Below the pieces are notes generated by a model, which had not been told where the DNA came from, did not search any database, and saw only the letters and a program-made list of their open reading frames with translations. DNA of 64,000 bases from NCBI GenBank assembly GCA_046199005.1, contig CP176050.1, positions 3,658,001 through 3,722,000 of the forward strand. The letters run 5' to 3'. Shown here in pieces: positions 55,580 to 63,979 of the stretch (position 1 is the stretch's first letter; every line of letters starts with the position of its first letter). Origin of the DNA: Ascidiimonas sp046199005. GTDB lineage: Bacteria > Bacteroidota > Bacteroidia > Flavobacteriales > Flavobacteriaceae. Made by a program: the position numbers and the translations under genes.

Positions 55580-56377
55580 ATGAAAAAACTATTTAAAAAA
55601 TTAAGTGTTGTATGCTCATTTCTTCTCGTGCTTAGCTGCGCAGATGATGAAGTATCTAAAGAAGCAAAAGAAATTGGGATCGACGCCCATAATGAAAAAG
55701 CGTTTTCAGGTACTTTCGATAACGGTGTAATGCCGGTATCTTATGAAGTATCAGCACCGGAAGAATTGATATTCAATGTTGGGCTTACGATAAATTCAAA
55801 GGAGCTAAAAGTTGCCATAGACTATGAGCAGGAAAATATAACTTTCCAAACCAATGGTGCAGTACTTACAAAAGAAGAAAAAGGAGCATTACTGGATACA
55901 GGAGCCTCCATAGCAGACTTTATTCTGAAAAGTGAAGAAGGAAAAATTTCTATGCTTGAATATGCACTTCTTTCCTCTATCCAATATTTGAGTAATGCTC
56001 CACAAGGATACGCACATGCCAACCGAACCGTTGAGGGACCAGGAGATACAAGTGGTATAACGAGCAGGGATGAAGGTATTACCTGTATTCGAAAAGGTAC
56101 TTATGTAAATGCACAATACGACGACTCCAGAGGTTCACATTCAGATCGGGTTAAAGTAGGTAGTTCAGGATCAGGATATAAGTGCATTGGACGATGCGGA
56201 GTAGAATGTGGTCGATGGTGGATACCCAGTGCATGGACCAAGGATTGTCTTGATCATGACCAATGTAGTCTAAAGAATAATTCAACCAGCGGGCCTCTTG
56301 ATCGTAACTGCGGAGATGAATACACTGAAGCAGCAGATGATTATTTGTTTGGTGTTGTAAGAGGTTGTAGTGGTTGA
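55580..56377 (+). CDS. Phospholipase A2-like cysteine-rich lipoprotein
   Basis: 265 residues. Lipobox VLSC (C20). The N-terminal half (residues 21-160) is a helical/strand linker domain of unknown type. The C-terminal third carries eight cysteines and a PLA2-like active site: YKCIGRCGVECGRWW, then TKDCLDHDQCS with the His-Asp pair (H226, D227), and LDRNCGDEYTEAADDYLFG. In secreted phospholipases the same C-x-x-H-D-x-C pattern holds the catalytic His and calcium. The eight cysteines could form four disulfides. A lipase acting on membranes, or a non-catalytic fold relative, are both possible. Confidence 0.75.
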   Translation: MKKLFKKLSVVCSFLLVLSCADDEVSKEAKEIGIDAHNEKAFSGTFDNGVMPVSYEVSAPEELIFNVGLTINSKELKVAIDYEQENITFQTNGAVLTKEEKGALLDTGASIADFILKSEEGKISMLEYALLSSIQYLSNAPQGYAHANRTVEGPGDTSGITSRDEGITCIRKGTYVNAQYDDSRGSHSDRVKVGSSGSGYKCIGRCGVECGRWWIPSAWTKDCLDHDQCSLKNNSTSGPLDRNCGDEYTEAADDYLFGVVRGCSG

Positions 56378-56407
56378 TAATTTAAAATATGATCTATCTC
56401 GAACAAA

Positions 56408-56440
56408 AGATGCGTGGTTATAACCACGCATCTTTAATTT
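56408..56440. terminator. Strong bidirectional terminator
   Basis: A 13-bp perfect stem (AGATGCGTGGTTA / TAACCACGCATCT) is followed by a T-rich tract. It ends both the PLA2-like gene and the convergent Lacal_2735-type gene. Confidence 0.9.
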
Positions 56441-56462
56441 TTTCTGATGTTTCGCTCCCTAA

Positions 56463-56633
56463 TCATCCTTTATTTAAGGAGTCAATTTGTTTCATTACCT
56501 CTTCAGCTTCAAATACTTTTTCGTCACTCAATTTACGATTGGTCGTAGACAAATTATGAGCTTCTTTCATTAACTTCTGATATTTAGCCTGTAATACTTC
56601 TTTTTCTGATTTTTTCTTAAATAATCCAAACAT
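56463..56633 (-). CDS. Lacal_2735-family small protein
   Basis: 56 codons. The product begins FGLFKKKSEKEVLQAKYQKL and continues KEAHNLSTTNRKLSDEK, the constant signature of the Lacal_2735 family of Flavobacteriaceae. It is a helical, highly charged cytosolic mini-protein of unknown function. The stop lies just before the shared terminator. Confidence 0.85.
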   Translation of the reverse strand: MFGLFKKKSEKEVLQAKYQKLMKEAHNLSTTNRKLSDEKVFEAEEVMKQIDSLNKG

Positions 56634-56869
56634 ATCTTTTCTTTTTTAGCATTAAGGTTATTAGAAACCTTAGTTTTCAATAAAGATACAAAACCTGGCA
56701 TCCGTACCTAAATACAAAGTTTTAAATCCTTCTTAAAAATGGATTTTTAAGTCCTAATGATCTCAATGCTACTTTAAAATCATCTTCCTATCCTTAAATC
56801 TCAGGCTTGTAAATATTTGGCTACTAAAAGATTAATGCTTAAATTTAAAAGTATTCAAATATTTTTACA

Positions 56870-57013
56870 ATGAAAGCATACCATAAATTAAGTTTTTATA
56901 AACTACCTCCTTCGAACGTATTCCATATTAAAGGCGGAAATGAAACTACTGTAAACAAAGCAAAAATGGCAGATAAGGTATTCAACGCAATGAAACAATA
57001 CATATCATCTTAA
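56870..57013 (+). CDS. GG-leader micropeptide 1
   Basis: 47 codons. N-terminal part contains KLSFYKLPPSNVFHIKGG; a GG at residues 22-23 would release a 24-residue core (NETTVNK...KQYISS) without cysteine but with Thr and Ser. The leader resembles precursors of ribosomally made peptides in Bacteroidota (an L-S-F-x-K block, then I-K-GG). First of four tandem genes. A near-match -7 box (AATATTTG, 56812-56819) lies upstream. No homologue is recognised. Confidence 0.6.
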   Translation: MKAYHKLSFYKLPPSNVFHIKGGNETTVNKAKMADKVFNAMKQYISS

Positions 57014-57024
57014 TACTATCAATT

Positions 57025-57159
57025 ATGAATAAAAAACTGATTCAAAAGAGCATTTCAATCAAAAAGAGTCTGCAACTAAACGGAGGCACCAAAACAAATG
57101 AGATGTACAGAGAAACGTATTTAAATCGGAGAAAAAGTGCAGATAAACTCCACAATTAG
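57025..57159 (+). CDS. GG-leader micropeptide 2
   Basis: 44 codons, 11 bases after gene 1. Leader IQKSISIKKSLQLNGG (GG at 20-21) and a basic, Tyr-containing 23-residue core (TKTNEMYRETYLNRRKSAD...). The ISIKK...LQLNGG arrangement is the closest of the four to lanthipeptide-type leaders of this phylum (LxLxK ... GG). No cysteine, so a thioether ring is impossible; Thr/Ser and Arg/Lys would be the modifiable residues. Confidence 0.6.
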   Translation: MNKKLIQKSISIKKSLQLNGGTKTNEMYRETYLNRRKSADKLHN

Positions 57160-57194
57160 GATAACACAGCTAATTATGGCGTAAGCTACTCCTT

Positions 57195-57326
57195 ATGAAC
57201 AAATCAAAATTAACATTCTTTAAGCTTATCTCTGATAGAATAGCCTCCACTGCAGCTTTTAAGTTAACAGGGGGTGAGGAAGATACCGACCCCAGAAAAA
57301 AAGATAAGTTTCAGGTAAAAATTTAA
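57195..57326 (+). CDS. GG-leader micropeptide 3
   Basis: 43 codons, 35 bases after gene 2. Leader NKSKLTFFKLISDRIAS...AFKLTGG (GG at 26-27), sharing L-[ST]-F-[YF]-K-L with peptide 1. The core is short (16 residues), acidic then basic (EEDTDPRKKDKFQVKI). The TGG motif is frequent in known precursor leaders. Confidence 0.6.
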   Translation: MNKSKLTFFKLISDRIASTAAFKLTGGEEDTDPRKKDKFQVKI

Positions 57327-57331
57327 CCAGA

Positions 57332-57454
57332 ATGAAAAACATACTATCATTCAAACATTTAAAGATCCGAAGGCATCTACTACGCAAAGTTTTTGGAGGT
57401 GCAGACACACGTAAACAGGAAGCACAAAGACATCAAATACAACAAGAGACTTAA
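57332..57454 (+). CDS. GG-leader micropeptide 4
   Basis: 40 codons, 5 bases after gene 3. Leader KNILSFKHLKIRRHLLRKVFGG (GG at 22-23), again with L-S-F near the start. The 17-residue core (ADTRKQEAQRHQIQQET) is Gln-rich and lacks cysteine. The tight spacing and shared leader layout across all four argue that they form one transcription unit. Confidence 0.58.
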   Translation: MKNILSFKHLKIRRHLLRKVFGGADTRKQEAQRHQIQQET

Positions 57455-57470
57455 GAAGGGGATAAGAAGA

Positions 57471-57514
57471 AAAAAGGCCTGAAGTATGCATGGAAATGGT
57501 ACTCAGGCTTTTTA
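57471..57514. terminator. Terminator closing the micropeptide array
   Basis: Imperfect stem AAAAAG-CCTGA-GTA / TAC-TCAGG-CTTTTT with two single-base bulges, T-run after and A-run before. It sits between micropeptide 4 (+) and the CPXCG gene (-), so it can serve both. Confidence 0.75.
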
Positions 57515-57694
57515 TTGTTCAAGGTTTTCAACTCTTAGTTCTATCAATTGTTGATCTTCAAACACTACTGTGACTTCAATAGGATTGCAACAAACTTCAC
57601 AGTCCTCCACATAAGTTTGTCTTCTTATAGAGCTGTCCATTAACATTGAAATTTCTTCCCAGCAATAGGGACACTGAAAAAAGTGTTCTTCCAA
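57512..57694 (-). CDS. CPXCG-motif cysteine-rich protein
   Basis: 60 residues. It starts EEHFFQCPYCWEEISMLMD and has a second cluster EDCEVCCNPIEV, giving two CxxC knuckles that likely bind zinc. This is the CPXCG-motif small protein family, known in several phyla but without assigned function. Last gene on the minus strand after the efflux operon, 14 bases from the 30-codon membrane gene. Confidence 0.88.
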   Translation of the reverse strand: MEEHFFQCPYCWEEISMLMDSSIRRQTYVEDCEVCCNPIEVTVVFEDQQLIELRVENLEQ

Positions 57695-57708
57695 AACTAG
57701 AATCGATT

Positions 57709-57801
57709 TTAAAAGACTTTAGCTAAGACAAAAAATCCAAATAAAAATCCGATTGCGAACAACGCAACAATGAAAAGTAATTTCTTTACCGACGGTTTCA
57801 T
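57709..57801 (-). CDS. 30-residue single-membrane-segment protein
   Basis: 30 codons plus stop. The product is a basic start (KPSVKK), one hydrophobic helix with glycines (LLFIVALFAIGFLFGFF) and a short tail VLAKVF. It lies directly after the tolC-like gene (52 bases) and before the CPXCG gene (14 bases), so it is likely in the efflux transcript. Small helical proteins such as AcrZ modulate RND pumps in enterics; this one is unrelated in sequence, but position and form invite the comparison. Could be a chance ORF. Confidence 0.5.
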   Translation of the reverse strand: MKPSVKKLLFIVALFAIGFLFGFFVLAKVF

Positions 57802-57853
57802 AGTTTCAATTTTTTAATTAGTTGTTGTTTTTTGTCATTTGTTACAGCTCATC

Positions 57854-59179
57854 TTAAAAATTGGTATTTAACAATTGACCGCTCACCTGCAGCAACTGGA
57901 GCTCTGATAATTTAGCCGTATACTTTGCCTGATTTCTAGATATAAGTGAATTTAAAAAATTTATCTGCGCCTGCCTGAACTCTAAGGAAGTAGCCTGTCC
58001 TAGCTTATACCGCTCTTCGGTACGATTGAAATTATCTTTATTTACCGCTACATTTTCTTCCTGTGCCCTAAATACAAACAAAGCATTCTGATACGTTTCC
58101 CATGCATTTCTGATATCTCGCTCTACCTGAAGCTCGGTCTGTGCTTCTTGCAGTTCCATATTCTCATAGGCCAGTTTCGCATTTCGTATCGTATTTACCG
58201 TACTTCCACCATCAAAAAGATTCCATGTGAGATTAATCCCACCCGTAAATCCTGTGGATGTATTTTGAATCAAAAAAGCTAACGGACTATTATTATTGCT
58301 TTCATTCCATCCGTAAGAACCGGTTAAACCAACGGTTGGCAGAAAATTACTGTATCCACTTCGTATGGCTAGCATATTGATCTCAAGATTCTTTTTCAGC
58401 TGGAGCATATTGATATTGTTTTCCTTCGCATTGTTATAGAGTTCCTGCATTTTTAAATCTGGAACAAAAGTCACCGTCGTATCTACACTAAATTCCATAG
58501 CTAATTCCCGATTCAGGATCAGGTTAAGGTCTCTTCGCGTGTTTTTTAACTCCTGATTTGAATTTAACAGGTTTATACTATCAGTATTTACATCTACCCG
58601 GGCATTCAGCAAATCCAGCCCTGTATTTTGGCCATACTCCCTAAGATATTCTGCCCTCTTTAACCTATCCTTTGAAATACTGAGTGCTTTCTGGAGATTT
58701 GTGACGTTCTCCTCTAACCTGGCAACCTCGTAATACACAGAGAATAATTGAAGAATGGTAGTTTCTATTGTTTCTCTGGTTTCCAATTCTGAAAGACCAG
58801 CTCTCTCTTTTAATGCCCTATATTCGTACATTCTACCTAATCCATCAAACAAAGTATAGTTGACATTGATAGAAGCATTGTATCTTCTGGTCTCAGCTCC
58901 ATCTGCAGCTCGGGTGTTACCATCTGCCAGTGTACCCTCTGTATTCTGTCTCTCGATACTTCCTCCTGCAAGTCCGGTAACTGTGGGCAAGTATCCTGAA
59001 TTAAGGATACTGGCATTGTTCGACGCAATGGTCTCGGTATTACGCGCAATTTTGATTCCTAAATTTCGCTCGAGTACTTCTTCTATTGCCACTTCGGGAG
59101 TGAGTAATTCCTGAGCGTTCACCGATACATGAGCTATAAAACCGGCAAAAACGACCAAAAATTTAATGTACTTCTGCAT
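57854..59179 (-). CDS. TolC-family outer-membrane efflux channel
   Basis: 441 residues from the ATG at 59179. The frame extends 20 codons further upstream with a lysine-rich low-quality stretch, while the signal peptide QKYIKFLVVFAGFIAHVSVNAQ begins here. Two TolC-type halves of coiled coil: the first (SKDRLKRAEYLREYGQNTGLDLLNARVDVN) and the second (ERYKLGQATSLEFRQAQINFLNSLISRNQAKYTAKL). It begins 17 bases inside the RND pump gene. The outer-membrane exit of the pump. Confidence 0.93.
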   Translation of the reverse strand: MQKYIKFLVVFAGFIAHVSVNAQELLTPEVAIEEVLERNLGIKIARNTETIASNNASILNSGYLPTVTGLAGGSIERQNTEGTLADGNTRAADGAETRRYNASINVNYTLFDGLGRMYEYRALKERAGLSELETRETIETTILQLFSVYYEVARLEENVTNLQKALSISKDRLKRAEYLREYGQNTGLDLLNARVDVNTDSINLLNSNQELKNTRRDLNLILNRELAMEFSVDTTVTFVPDLKMQELYNNAKENNINMLQLKKNLEINMLAIRSGYSNFLPTVGLTGSYGWNESNNNSPLAFLIQNTSTGFTGGINLTWNLFDGGSTVNTIRNAKLAYENMELQEAQTELQVERDIRNAWETYQNALFVFRAQEENVAVNKDNFNRTEERYKLGQATSLEFRQAQINFLNSLISRNQAKYTAKLSELQLLQVSGQLLNTNF

Positions 59180-62100
59180 AAGATTCTTCTTCTTTAAGTT
59201 CTTTAATCGCTCTTTCAACTTCTTCGTTGCTAATTTCATCTCCTGTCCATAACCATTTGAAAAAGACTTTTACTCTATTACTGAATGCCAGAAAGAGCGG
59301 TAACATTAATAAGGTTAAAAAGGTTGCGAAGCCAATTCCATAGGCAATCGAAATCGCCATTGGTTTTAAAAACTGTGCCTGCCTACTCTTTTCAAAAATT
59401 AGCGGAGCTAAACCGGCAATCGTTGTGAGAGATGTGAGAAAAATAGCCCGAAATCTGGATTTGCCTGCTTCATACAGAGCTTCGTCAAACTTTAGCCCTT
59501 CTCGTAGTAACGAGTTGAATTTACCAATCAAGACCAATCCATCATTCACCATAATCCCGATAAGGGCAATAATACCTAACATCGATAGGGCATTCACCGA
59601 AAAATTATGAATCCAGTGACCCCAGGCTACAGCAGTGAGACTAAACGGAATAAGCAACAACAGGAGTAAAGGCTGACTCATACTTCTAAAGGTAAATGCA
59701 ATAGTAATATAGATTAGAAGCAAAATAATAGGACCTACCCTATTAAATGAACTGGAAAGCTTTCCTGCCTCCCTATTCTGCCCTTCGTACGAAGCAGTTA
59801 CTGTGGGATATCTTGATTGTATCTGCGGCATAATATCTGCGCGTATGTTATCAAGAATATCGGTTGCACTGCTGGATGGGTTTTTTAGATCTGCGGTCAC
59901 TTGAATTTCTCTTTTGCCTTCGAGGTGATTAATAGCGACATCTCCCCGTTCAATAAAGTAATCGGCCACTTCACCCAACGGAATGCGTTCTCCCGTAGGC
60001 GTTACAATGCGCATATCATCTAAATCGTTTATAGAAGCCCTGTTCTCGCGATCGTAACGTACCCATACTCTTATCTCGTCTTCTCCACGTTGAAATCGCT
60101 GCGCTTGTAACCCAAAAAAACCTGCCCGTACCTGATTCATAACCGAACGCACATTAAGACCCAATAAATAAGCACTTTCTTTAAGCTGAAGTCGTATTTC
60201 TTTAATCCCTGCAGGATCATTGTCTGCCACATCTTTAAGCAACGGATTTTTCTCTAACTCGCCTTTGAGTATGTTCTTTGCTGCTTTTAGCTCTTCAATA
60301 TTGTTTCCAAGTAAGGATACCGATACCGGACTTCCTCCAAAATTACCACCCGACCCAAAAATAAGACGCTCGGTTCCTATAACAGGTCCCACCATCTCTC
60401 TGAGCCGATTTGCTACCAACGATGCATTTACAGCATCGGGCCTTTCTTCTCCCGGAAGCATATTAATATTTAAGGTAGCAGTCGATGAACTATTGATGTT
60501 GCGGATCGTGTTCTCAAACATTACCTTTTTTGTTCCTCCCAGAAATTCTTCGGTAAGGTCTTCATTAAGTTCCCAGGCATGATCTTCGATCATACTTATG
60601 ATAGAATCGGTAATTTTAACATTAGTCCCTCGCGGCATGGCAAGCTCCACACTAATTTGGTCACTTGCTATACTGGGGAATAAAGTTACCCCTATTATTC
60701 CACCTCCTATAGAACCTATGGTAAGAATAAAAGCAGCTACAAATATGCCAAAGACAAGCAGTTTATTCCTGATCGTAAATTTCAATAAAGGCGCATATGA
60801 ATTATCACGAAGCCAAACCATGAGACGATCACCATATTCATTGATCACTCTCATTTTAGCAAAAAATTTGGCAATTCCCTTCTTAGGCTTATCTGTCTTG
60901 GGTTGCAATGCTTTGCTATGAGCAAGGTGTGCCGGCAAAATAATTAATGCTTCTACCAAAGAAACCGTAAGTGTCAGGATCACGATCACCGCTACTTCAC
61001 TAAAAAATTCTCCAATACGGCTATCTAAAAACAAGAAGGTGGAGAATGCCAGCAATGTAGTGATTATAGCAGAAACGACCGGAGGTATTACCTCTAAGGT
61101 ACCATCGATCGCTGCCTGAATGGGCTTTTTGCCTTTTTCGTAGTGCTGGTATATATTTTCGGCAATTACAATACCGTCATCCACCAGTATACCTATTACA
61201 ATGATCATCCCGAAAAGGGATAATACGTTTATGGTTACATCAAATTGACCGGCAAAAATAAACATGCCCAAAAAGGATATTGGTAGTCCTACCGCTACCC
61301 AGAATGCCAATCGGGTATTGAGAAAAACCGATAAAAAAGCCAGTACCAGTAACATTCCGGTAATTGCATTTTTGGTAAGTAATTTAGTTCGTTGTACCAG
61401 CGTTATGGAAAGATCCCGAACCACGTCTAGTTTGACATTATTGTTCTTTTGATTAAATTCTTCAATGTATTCTTTTACTTTTTGAGCTGACGAAATAAGG
61501 TCTTCACTATTGGTACTTACTACAGTTACATTTACCGAAAGATTACGGTCGTAATAGCTGGCATTAGGCGTTTCAGAAAAGCGATCCCTGAGAATAGCAA
61601 CATCTTTTAAAAAAACCGTGTTTCCAGAGAGGTCTGCTTTCACCACCAGATTCGCTAATTCATCTGCATAATAATTACGTGCATTTGCTCGTATCAGGTA
61701 TTCTTCTGTAGATGTCTTGATGTTTCCACCGGTAACTAAAATATTGGCGTTGCCTACTGCCGTGGCTACTTCATTAAACGTAAGATTATAAGCTAATAAT
61801 TTGTTTTCGTCTACAGCAATTTCAATTTCTTCTTCGGGATAGCCGGTGATATCGATCTGAGAAATACCATCTATTTGACGTAATTCATTTTCAATACGCT
61901 GACCGATCTGTTTCAAGGTTGCCAGACGAATATTTTCTCCACTAACTGCAAATGAAATCGTAGGACGGGTTTCTTCTCTTTTAGCAACAATTAAAGGTTC
62001 CATACCCGTTGGAAATGAAGGAACACGATCTACTGCATTTTTCACTTCGAGCAACATGAAATCGATATTTTGTCCTTTTTCGATCTCTACAGTGATCACT

Positions 62101-62369
62101 CCGGAGTTTTCTGAGGAACTAGAGGTGACCCTGTCGATCCCTTCCAGGCCTTTGAGATTCTCCTCGATCTTTAATACAACACCTTCTTCAATTTCCATGG
62201 GTGAAGCTCCAGGATAGGTAATCGTAATATTGATGATCTTTGACTCTACCAGCGGGAAAAATGAAGATCTTAAGGATAAAGCCCCTACGACTCCGAAGAC
62301 GATAAAAGCCAGAATGAATACGTTAACGGCTACGTGGTACTTGATAAAATAACTTATGATCTTTCGCAT
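59163..62369 (-). CDS. RND-family efflux pump (inner-membrane subunit)
   Basis: 1068 residues, full length. Twelve membrane helices in two halves, each with a large periplasmic loop. The proton-relay DD motif is in TM4 (GILVDDGIVIAENIYQH). The first periplasmic loop has IEEGVVLKIEENLKGLEGIDRVTS. The second half has NALSMLGIIALIGIMVNDGLVLIGKF. Closest to the AcrB/MexB-like Bacteroidota multidrug/solvent group; heavy-metal CusA is less likely since no Met-rich loop was seen. Starts 3 bases after the MFP stop. Confidence 0.95.
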   Translation of the reverse strand: MRKIISYFIKYHVAVNVFILAFIVFGVVGALSLRSSFFPLVESKIINITITYPGASPMEIEEGVVLKIEENLKGLEGIDRVTSSSSENSGVITVEIEKGQNIDFMLLEVKNAVDRVPSFPTGMEPLIVAKREETRPTISFAVSGENIRLATLKQIGQRIENELRQIDGISQIDITGYPEEEIEIAVDENKLLAYNLTFNEVATAVGNANILVTGGNIKTSTEEYLIRANARNYYADELANLVVKADLSGNTVFLKDVAILRDRFSETPNASYYDRNLSVNVTVVSTNSEDLISSAQKVKEYIEEFNQKNNNVKLDVVRDLSITLVQRTKLLTKNAITGMLLVLAFLSVFLNTRLAFWVAVGLPISFLGMFIFAGQFDVTINVLSLFGMIIVIGILVDDGIVIAENIYQHYEKGKKPIQAAIDGTLEVIPPVVSAIITTLLAFSTFLFLDSRIGEFFSEVAVIVILTLTVSLVEALIILPAHLAHSKALQPKTDKPKKGIAKFFAKMRVINEYGDRLMVWLRDNSYAPLLKFTIRNKLLVFGIFVAAFILTIGSIGGGIIGVTLFPSIASDQISVELAMPRGTNVKITDSIISMIEDHAWELNEDLTEEFLGGTKKVMFENTIRNINSSSTATLNINMLPGEERPDAVNASLVANRLREMVGPVIGTERLIFGSGGNFGGSPVSVSLLGNNIEELKAAKNILKGELEKNPLLKDVADNDPAGIKEIRLQLKESAYLLGLNVRSVMNQVRAGFFGLQAQRFQRGEDEIRVWVRYDRENRASINDLDDMRIVTPTGERIPLGEVADYFIERGDVAINHLEGKREIQVTADLKNPSSSATDILDNIRADIMPQIQSRYPTVTASYEGQNREAGKLSSSFNRVGPIILLLIYITIAFTFRSMSQPLLLLLLIPFSLTAVAWGHWIHNFSVNALSMLGIIALIGIMVNDGLVLIGKFNSLLREGLKFDEALYEAGKSRFRAIFLTSLTTIAGLAPLIFEKSRQAQFLKPMAISIAYGIGFATFLTLLMLPLFLAFSNRVKVFFKWLWTGDEISNEEVERAIKELKEEESYAEVH

Positions 62370-62372
62370 GAC

Positions 62373-63503
62373 CTACTCTGTTTTTTCAGGTTCATTTTCA
62401 TCATAGATCTTTACAAGCATTCCGGGATAAGCTCCGGGAACAGGTCTTTTGAGTATTAAAACCCCTTCTTTTGCTCCTTTAAGAACTACCGTTTTATCTG
62501 AAAAATACACAGGCTGCACGTCCATTACATCCAGCAGGCTGTCTTTGACTATAAAAAGCTGGTTCTCTTCACTCAGCAAATTTCGGGCAACTTCAATAGC
62601 ATTTTCCTCTTCTTTGGCATCAAGAGAAGCTTCCAAATACATTCCTTCTTTTAAATTTTCACCTTTTACCTCAACAAAAGCACTAACAGTTTGTGTGGAT
62701 TGATCTACTTTTCCATTTACGCGGATCACTTTTCCTGTCCATTTCATTTGATTGCCCAGATCTGTCAGGGTAACTTCTTTACCTACTCTTAAAAGATTTC
62801 CAATCGATTTATTGACCGCTACCTTTATTTCATAGACCGTCGGATCAATAAATTCTCCTAGTTGCTGTCCGCTTCTCACCAAGGTTCCTTCGGTTACCAA
62901 TGCTTCCGTTAGAATTCCGTCGAAAGGAGCAGTTATAGCGTATTTACCAAGTCGTTGTTCGGCATTTTTTACATTGTAGTATGCAGGAATGATCCCCCGA
63001 CCGTTAATAAAATATTTTTCTTTATCTGATGTCATCTCAGGTAGTTTTGGGGTTGCTTTATTGAGATCAAAACTATTCAAATACGACTGCCACTTAGGGT
63101 AGACCTCCGGATAATCGAGACGAATATCCGGCATCGCGGCTGCAATCATATTGTACAAATTGCTCTTTTGCGATTGCACCCCTGCATAGAACTCAGAAGC
63201 ATCCATACGCACCAGAGTTTGTCCTTTTCGAAAGCGTTGTCCTTCTTTAAAAGGTTTGCTGCTACCCTTGAAAACACCCTGTACTTCAGCAAAAAGCTGT
63301 ATGCGATTCTTAGCCGTCAAATTTCCATTTGATTTAATAACAATAGGCACTTTGCCATTGCGAACGGTATCTACAAATACCATCTTCATCACCTTATCTA
63401 TTTTAGGTTTTGGTTTGTTTTTGAAAGCTATCAAGGCTTTAGCCGCAAAAAAAGCGCCTACGATCAGAAGAATTCCAAGGAAGGCCAATATAAATTTACG
63501 CAT
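62373..63503 (-). CDS. RND periplasmic adaptor (MFP) subunit
   Basis: 376 residues. N-terminal membrane anchor (KFILAFLGILLIVGAFFAAKAL), then the barrel-sandwich hairpin (LTAKNRIQLFAEVQGVF, FRKGQTLVRMDASEFYAG), a helical hairpin, and the second half of the lipoyl fold (YAITAPFDGILTEALVTEGTLVRSGQQLGEF). It ends in the beta-barrel and membrane-proximal domain. Links the RND pump to TolC. Starts 11 bases after marR. Confidence 0.95.
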   Translation of the reverse strand: MRKFILAFLGILLIVGAFFAAKALIAFKNKPKPKIDKVMKMVFVDTVRNGKVPIVIKSNGNLTAKNRIQLFAEVQGVFKGSSKPFKEGQRFRKGQTLVRMDASEFYAGVQSQKSNLYNMIAAAMPDIRLDYPEVYPKWQSYLNSFDLNKATPKLPEMTSDKEKYFINGRGIIPAYYNVKNAEQRLGKYAITAPFDGILTEALVTEGTLVRSGQQLGEFIDPTVYEIKVAVNKSIGNLLRVGKEVTLTDLGNQMKWTGKVIRVNGKVDQSTQTVSAFVEVKGENLKEGMYLEASLDAKEEENAIEVARNLLSEENQLFIVKDSLLDVMDVQPVYFSDKTVVLKGAKEGVLILKRPVPGAYPGMLVKIYDENEPEKTE

Positions 63504-63514
63504 GTGTTGGTGGT

Positions 63515-63979
63515 TTAGTTAGCTAGTTTTTCTAAGTTATAACGTACTCTTTTTAAAGTGTTTATAGTTTTATTCAATGCAACAGGATCAATACCCTCTT
63601 CCATTTCTTTTACCAGTTGCTGGATGATTGGCAGTGCCTTCATGAATACCTCGACCCCTTCTGGAGTAATTCGAATATTATTCACCCGTCTATCTTGCTT
63701 CGAAGGAATACGCTGCACCAGATTTTTACGTTCAACTGTGTTTATAAGACGTGTCAGTGAAGTTTTGTCACGATCAGTAATAAAAGCCAGATTTTGCTGT
63801 GGTTGTTCGCCAAATTCATCCAATTTTTTAAGCAATAACCATTGATGTGCTGTGAGGTCTATTGAAGCCAAAGCAAAACGTTGGGAAACCAAAAAAGAAA
63901 AATCTTTATTGATCTTACCCACCCAAGGGAGTAAGGTGACCTCAAAATTGAATAACATTCTGGTAAAAAGATTAAACAA
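63515..63979 (-). CDS. MarR-family repressor of the efflux operon
   Basis: 154 residues. Winged helix: LTAHQWLLLKKLDEFGEQPQQNLAFITDRDKTSLTRLINTVERKNLVQRIPSKQDRRVNNIRITPEG, the MarR DNA-binding region. The N-terminal and C-terminal helices form the dimer. MarR proteins are relieved by small phenolic or hydrophobic ligands, the sort of compound the following pump would export. First gene of the marR-MFP-RND-tolC operon; the start is either of two methionines (63979 or 63958). Confidence 0.93.
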   Translation of the reverse strand: MFNLFTRMLFNFEVTLLPWVGKINKDFSFLVSQRFALASIDLTAHQWLLLKKLDEFGEQPQQNLAFITDRDKTSLTRLINTVERKNLVQRIPSKQDRRVNNIRITPEGVEVFMKALPIIQQLVKEMEEGIDPVALNKTINTLKRVRYNLEKLAN

